Origin: Cyprinodon diabolis
Taxonomy: Eukaryota > Chordata > Actinopteri > Cyprinodontiformes > Cyprinodontidae
NCBI GenBank assembly: GCA_030533445.1
Contig: JARPUW010000552.1
Span: forward strand, 124,001-188,000
Length of the DNA: 64,000 bases
Direction of reading: 5' to 3'
Shown here: positions 60,239 to 64,000 of the stretch, in pieces
How positions within the stretch are numbered: position 1 is the stretch's first letter
Layout of the letters: every line of letters starts with the position of its first letter
Position numbers and translations under genes: made by a program
The notes under the pieces: generated by a model
What the model was told of the DNA's origin: nothing
The model's input: the letters and a program-made list of their open reading frames with translations, nothing else
The model's database searches: none

Positions 60239-61548
60239 CTTAACACATGACCAGGGGAATTTTGAGTCTCTAATAGGGTATCCTGCCTTGACAAACTTCA
60301 CATGCAAATGACTGCAAAGGGCCCAGTCACACACTGGAAATTTTTAGAGTGTATAACTCAAGAACCGTGTGGGCTTTGGACCCGAAAAGGCCAACACACG
60401 ATCAAATGACAGTCTGGAACAAGTGGGTAAAATTTGCTAACTCTACCTATAGTTGAAAATAGAACTTTATTGATCACACAGTGGATAAGTTACATCTCTG
60501 CATTTAACCCATCCCCTTGGGCTGCAGTTGGATGCCAGTGTTTGGCGCCTGGTGAGAAAGGTGGGGTTAATGGTCTTGCTAAGACAGCCACCTGTGGGTA
60601 TCTCAGATAGCACATCTAAACACTAGTTCAATATTCCCCCATATGCAACAGTTTGGATAGCCCAACAAGGTGCAACACTGGAGTCCTTGTATTTTCCATG
60701 AGGCAACCTCTAAATATGCTGCTTTAAAAGTAGACTCTCTTATTTTTGCCAGCAGGGTATCTTCGTACGGTCATAGGACCCTACCACCGATTTTAGGCCA
60801 AAATTATCAAGATTGTCGTAAAGGGTGAATTTCGGATATGATGTTTGAGGCCTCAGTCTGAGTGGAGCCTGTGAGTTTAATGTCCCAGGTCATCATGGTA
60901 CAGTCGCAGCAGCGTCTGAGATTGTCAAAATATGCATTTTTGATGGCTAATATCTCGTAGATGCTTTGTCCAGTCTGTACCAAACTTGATTTCTGACTCC
61001 CTCCCCTGAGACTCTGCAAAGTAGAAAAAGCCCAGCTTTCTAGAGCTTTCCACCTGCTGTTTTTCCTTCAAAAGAATCCTAGCTGACTGAGACTGATGGC
61101 TTTTTCCTCAGTGACAGGGAGCTGCGCACTGTGTAGTTGACCTTAGACTTTTAGAAAGTGACAGCCACAAAGGCTGGAATATTTCATTCCCATTCAAGGT
61201 AATTGGAGGCATTCCCCTTTTAGTCTTATCTGATTACCTTGTAGATTTTATGCCTGTATTTTACAAGGTATATAGGAATCATGATTGGACTCTTTGCCAC
61301 AGATCCCGTCAGCTCTGTGTCAATTAGAACAATAAGCATCTCCAACAAACTAGGGTGGCTCACTCATATCAAAATAGGTGCCTTTGATCTGAAAAGATGA
61401 TGCTTTTGGGCTCCGCCTCCTCTTATAAAGGACACAATAGCTCACGCCTGATCTTAACAAGTGCTGGAGGTTGGGGGGTTTCATTGGCCACCGCTTACCA
61501 GCATTCAGCTGCCATGAATGGGATGCTTGACTTAGACCGTTCCACATC

Positions 61549-61712
61549 ATACTTACCTGGCAGGGGGGATACCTTGATCATGAAGGAGGTTCACCCAGAG
61601 TGAGGCTTGGCCATTGCACCCCGGCTGTGCTGACCTTTGCGAATTCTCCAAATGTGGGAATCTCGACTGCATAATTTGTGGTAGTGGGGGACTGCGTACG
61701 CGCTCTCCCCTG
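61549..61712 (+). ncRNA. rnu1: U1 snRNA, copy 30
   Basis: C99 to T only, as copy 29. Confidence 0.96.
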
Positions 61713-62190
61713 GTTTATGTCCAAAGAAGTACAGACTATTGGAGGTGATTGAATTTCCTGTCAGACTGTCATAGCACTTCAGTGAACAATCTCAAATATG
61801 TGCTATCCCTAATACAAAATTGTCCAAAATGAAATATTTGCCATATCGGAAGTGTGAATAATGGTTATGGCTCTTCTTCAACATCTGCCGGGTGATGGTG
61901 CTAGCCACTGAGTTTAAGTCAATCAATTCATTAACTGAGACCGGGGTTTGGGTTAATGAACTGAGACCAGTCAGTGGCAGAGAAATAACATTTCAGTGCC
62001 TGACATCTACCTAAGAGCAGAGGTGCTGGGGAAATGCTTCTCTGTCCCCCCCCCACCAGCAAAGACTTATTTTAGTGTGGGCAACAATTAATTTTACCTG
62101 TCAGAAGCAGTGGCTGTTCAGGCAGCACCCTTTTGCAGTGTTCTCAAAGCCAAGAGGGGTCCAAAAATCAGGCCCTGTTCTTCTCAGCTT

Positions 62191-62298
62191 GTCGTTAGTT
62201 ACCTAGCGACATATGCAAAATTGGATACGATACAGAGAAGATTAGCATGGCCCCTGCGCAAGGATGACACGCGTGATCGTGAAGCTTTTCCATATTTT
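62191..62298 (+). ncRNA. rnu6: U6-type snRNA, copy 31
   Basis: G96 to T in the U2 helix II strand (private). C82, C88. Its spacer carries a 22-bp deletion near 61929. Confidence 0.86.
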
Positions 62299-63608
62299 CT
62301 TAACTCATGACCAGGGGAATTTTGAGTCTCTAATAGGGTATCCTGCCTTGACAAACTTCACATGCAAATGACTGCAAAGGGCCCACTCACACACTGGAAA
62401 ATTTTAGAGTGTATAACTCAAGAACCGTGTGGGCTTTGGACCCGAAAAGGCCAACACACGATCATATGATAGTCTGGAACAAGTGGGAAAAATTTGCTAA
62501 CTCTACCTAAAGTAGAAAATAGAACTTTATTGATCACACAGTGGATAAATTACGTCTCTGCATTTAACCCATCCCCTTGGGGAGCAGTTGGCTGCCAGTG
62601 TTCGGCGCCTGGTGAGAAAGGTGGGGTTAATGGTCTTGCTCAGAGAGCCACCTGTGGGTATCTCAGATAGCACATCTAAACACTAGTTCAATATTCCCCC
62701 ATATGCAACAGTATGGATAGCCCAACAAGGTGCAACACTGGAGTCCTTGTATTTTCCATGAGGCAACCTCTAAATATGCTGCTTTAACAGTAGACTCTCT
62801 TATTTTTGCCAGCAGGGTATCTTCGTACGGTCATAGGAGCCTACCACCGATTTTAGGCCAAAATTATCAAGATTGTCGTAAAGGGTGAATTTCGGATATG
62901 ATGTTTGAGGCCTCAGTCTGAGTGGAGCCTGTGAGTTTAATGTCCCAGGTCATCATGGTACAGTCGCAGCAGCGTCTGAGATGGTCAAAATCTGCATTTT
63001 TGATGGCTAATATCTCGTAGATGCTTTGTCCAATCTGTACCAAACTTGATTTCTGACTCCCTCCTCTTAGACTCTGCAAAGTAAAAAAAGCCCAGCTTTC
63101 TAGAGCTTTCCACCTGCTGTTTTTCCTTCAAAAGAATCCTAGCTGACTGAGACTGATGGCTTTTTCCTCAGTGACAGGGAGCTGCGCACTGTGTAGTTGA
63201 CCTTAGACTTTTAGAAAGTGACAGCCACAAAGGCTGGACAATTTCATTCCCATTCAAGGTAATTGTAGGCATTCCCCTTTTAGTCTTATCTGATTACCTT
63301 GTAGATTTTATGCCTGTATTTTACAAGGTATATAGGAATCATGATTGGACTCTTTGCCACGGATCCCGTCAGCTCTGTGTCAATTAGAAGAATTAGCATC
63401 TCCAACAAACTAGGGTGGCTCACTCATATCAAAATAGGTGCCTTTGATCTGAAAAGATGATGCTTTTGGGCTCCGCCTCCTCTTATAAAGGACACAATAG
63501 CTCATGCCTGATCTTAACAAGTGCTGGAGGTTGGGGGGTTTCATTGGCCACCGCTTACCAGCATTCAGCTGCCATGAATGGGATGCTTGACTTAGACCGT
63601 TCCACATC

Positions 63609-63772
63609 ATACTTACCTGGCAGGGGGGATACCTTGATCATGAAGGAGGTTCACCCAGAGTGAGGCTGGGCCATTGCACCACGGCTGTGCTGACCTTTGC
63701 GAATTCCCCAAATGTGGGAATCTCGACTGCATAATTTGTGGTAGTGGGGGACTGCGTACACGCTCTCCCCTG
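63609..63772 (+). ncRNA. rnu1: U1 snRNA, copy 31
   Basis: T60 to G, C73 to A, and G152 to A, which turns the UACG tetraloop of stem-loop IV into UACA and so loses the UNCG class. Confidence 0.94.
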
Positions 63773-64000
63773 GTTTATGTCCAAAGAAGTACAGACTATT
63801 GGAGGTGATTAAATTTCCTGTCAGACTGTCATAGCACTTCAGTGAACAATATCATATATGTGCTATCCCTAATACAAAATTGTCCAAAATGAAATATTTG
63901 CCATATCGGAAGTGTGAATAATGGTTATGGCTCTTCTTCAACATCTGCCGGGTGATGGTGCTAGCCACTGAGTTTAAGTCAATCAATTCATTAACTGAGA
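63773..64000. other. Start of the next spacer, cut by the window end
   Basis: U1 3' box (AAAG type) followed by the usual spacer, with the same 22-bp deletion near 63989 as the preceding unit. The window ends about 240 bp before the next U6 is expected to start. Confidence 0.9.

Larger units (their letters stand above)
1..64000 (+). repeat. Tandem array of ~2.08-kb U6-U1 snRNA units
   Basis: The same sequence recurs every 2,081-2,083 bp from end to end: U6 starts lie at 497, 2579, 4660, 6743, 8825 and so on to 62191. Units are nearly identical, differing at scattered single bases and a few indels. Departures from the standard period are a unit about 732 bp short (U1 lost, near 26670), one 24 bp short (near 20638), units 22 bp short near 61929 and 63989, and units lengthened by a poly-C tract (53731) and a 6-nt duplication (36705). 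All U6 and U1 genes point the same way. No other sequence interrupts the array, so neither edge is in view. Arrays of snRNA genes are known in vertebrates and sea urchins; a unit pairing a Pol III and a Pol II snRNA gene is less usual. Confidence 0.98.

Noticed and set aside
1..64000. CRISPR-like or satellite interpretation of the periodicity
   Set aside because: The repeat is 2 kb long with recognisable U1 and U6 genes; there are no short repeats with unique spacers.
1..64000. Additional snRNAs (U2, U4, U5, U7, U6atac), 5S rRNA or tRNA in the unit
   Set aside because: I looked on both strands for their key motifs and saw no convincing match; a covariance-model scan would settle it.

Overview
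The window is one uninterrupted tandem array. A unit of about 2,082 bp repeats 30 full times plus a partial unit, head to tail, from the first base to the last, so the array runs past both ends. Each standard unit carries two spliceosomal snRNA genes on the + strand: a U6-type gene of 108 nt (RNA polymerase III class) and, about 1.3 kb downstream, a U1 gene of 164 nt (RNA polymerase II class). I count 31 U6 loci and 30 U1 loci; one U1 locus is lost in a deletion of about 730 bp and one other is truncated at its 5' end. I support no protein-coding gene: the open frames of 60-114 codons recur only because the DNA recurs, they overlap snRNA genes or their antisense, and many are closed by stops or indels in sister units. 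Organism: a vertebrate, most likely a teleost fish. U1 and the U6 core are close to the vertebrate forms as I remember them, and every unit holds a degenerate copy of a dispersed repeat common in ray-finned fish genomes. The species cannot be set from the sequence alone. Layout of one unit (unit 1 coordinates): 1-20 end of the preceding U1 3' box; 21-496 spacer with a 9-bp hairpin (234-267) and a poly-C tract (353-360); 497-604 U6; 668-675 perfect octamer ATGCAAAT; 826-985 fish-type dispersed repeat remnant; 986-1778 unclassified spacer with two sets of small inverted repeats; 1779-1798 GC box plus TATAAA; 1861-1879 candidate PSE; 1916-2079 U1; 2080-2102 U1 3' box. Units show a partly dimeric order (alternating subtypes, clearest from about 4.5 to 24 kb), recent duplications of two units (about 32.7-36.6 kb against 36.8-40.8 kb) and of one unit (about 48.5-50.7 against 50.6-52.7 kb), and mosaic units that look like unequal crossover or gene conversion products. 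The point most worth a second look is the U6 type. Its 5' stem-loop has an almost wholly different sequence from the usual vertebrate one but still makes a full 8-bp hairpin followed by AUAUGC, and the catalytic core (ACAGAGA, AGC, internal stem-loop) is intact in nearly all copies. It therefore looks like a structurally maintained U6 variant in fixed 1:1 linkage with a variant U1. The plausible reason for such an array is bulk snRNA supply, for example to oocytes or early embryos; that is inference. Many substitutions within the U6 copies are CpG to TpG/CpA changes, which suggests germline methylation of the array.
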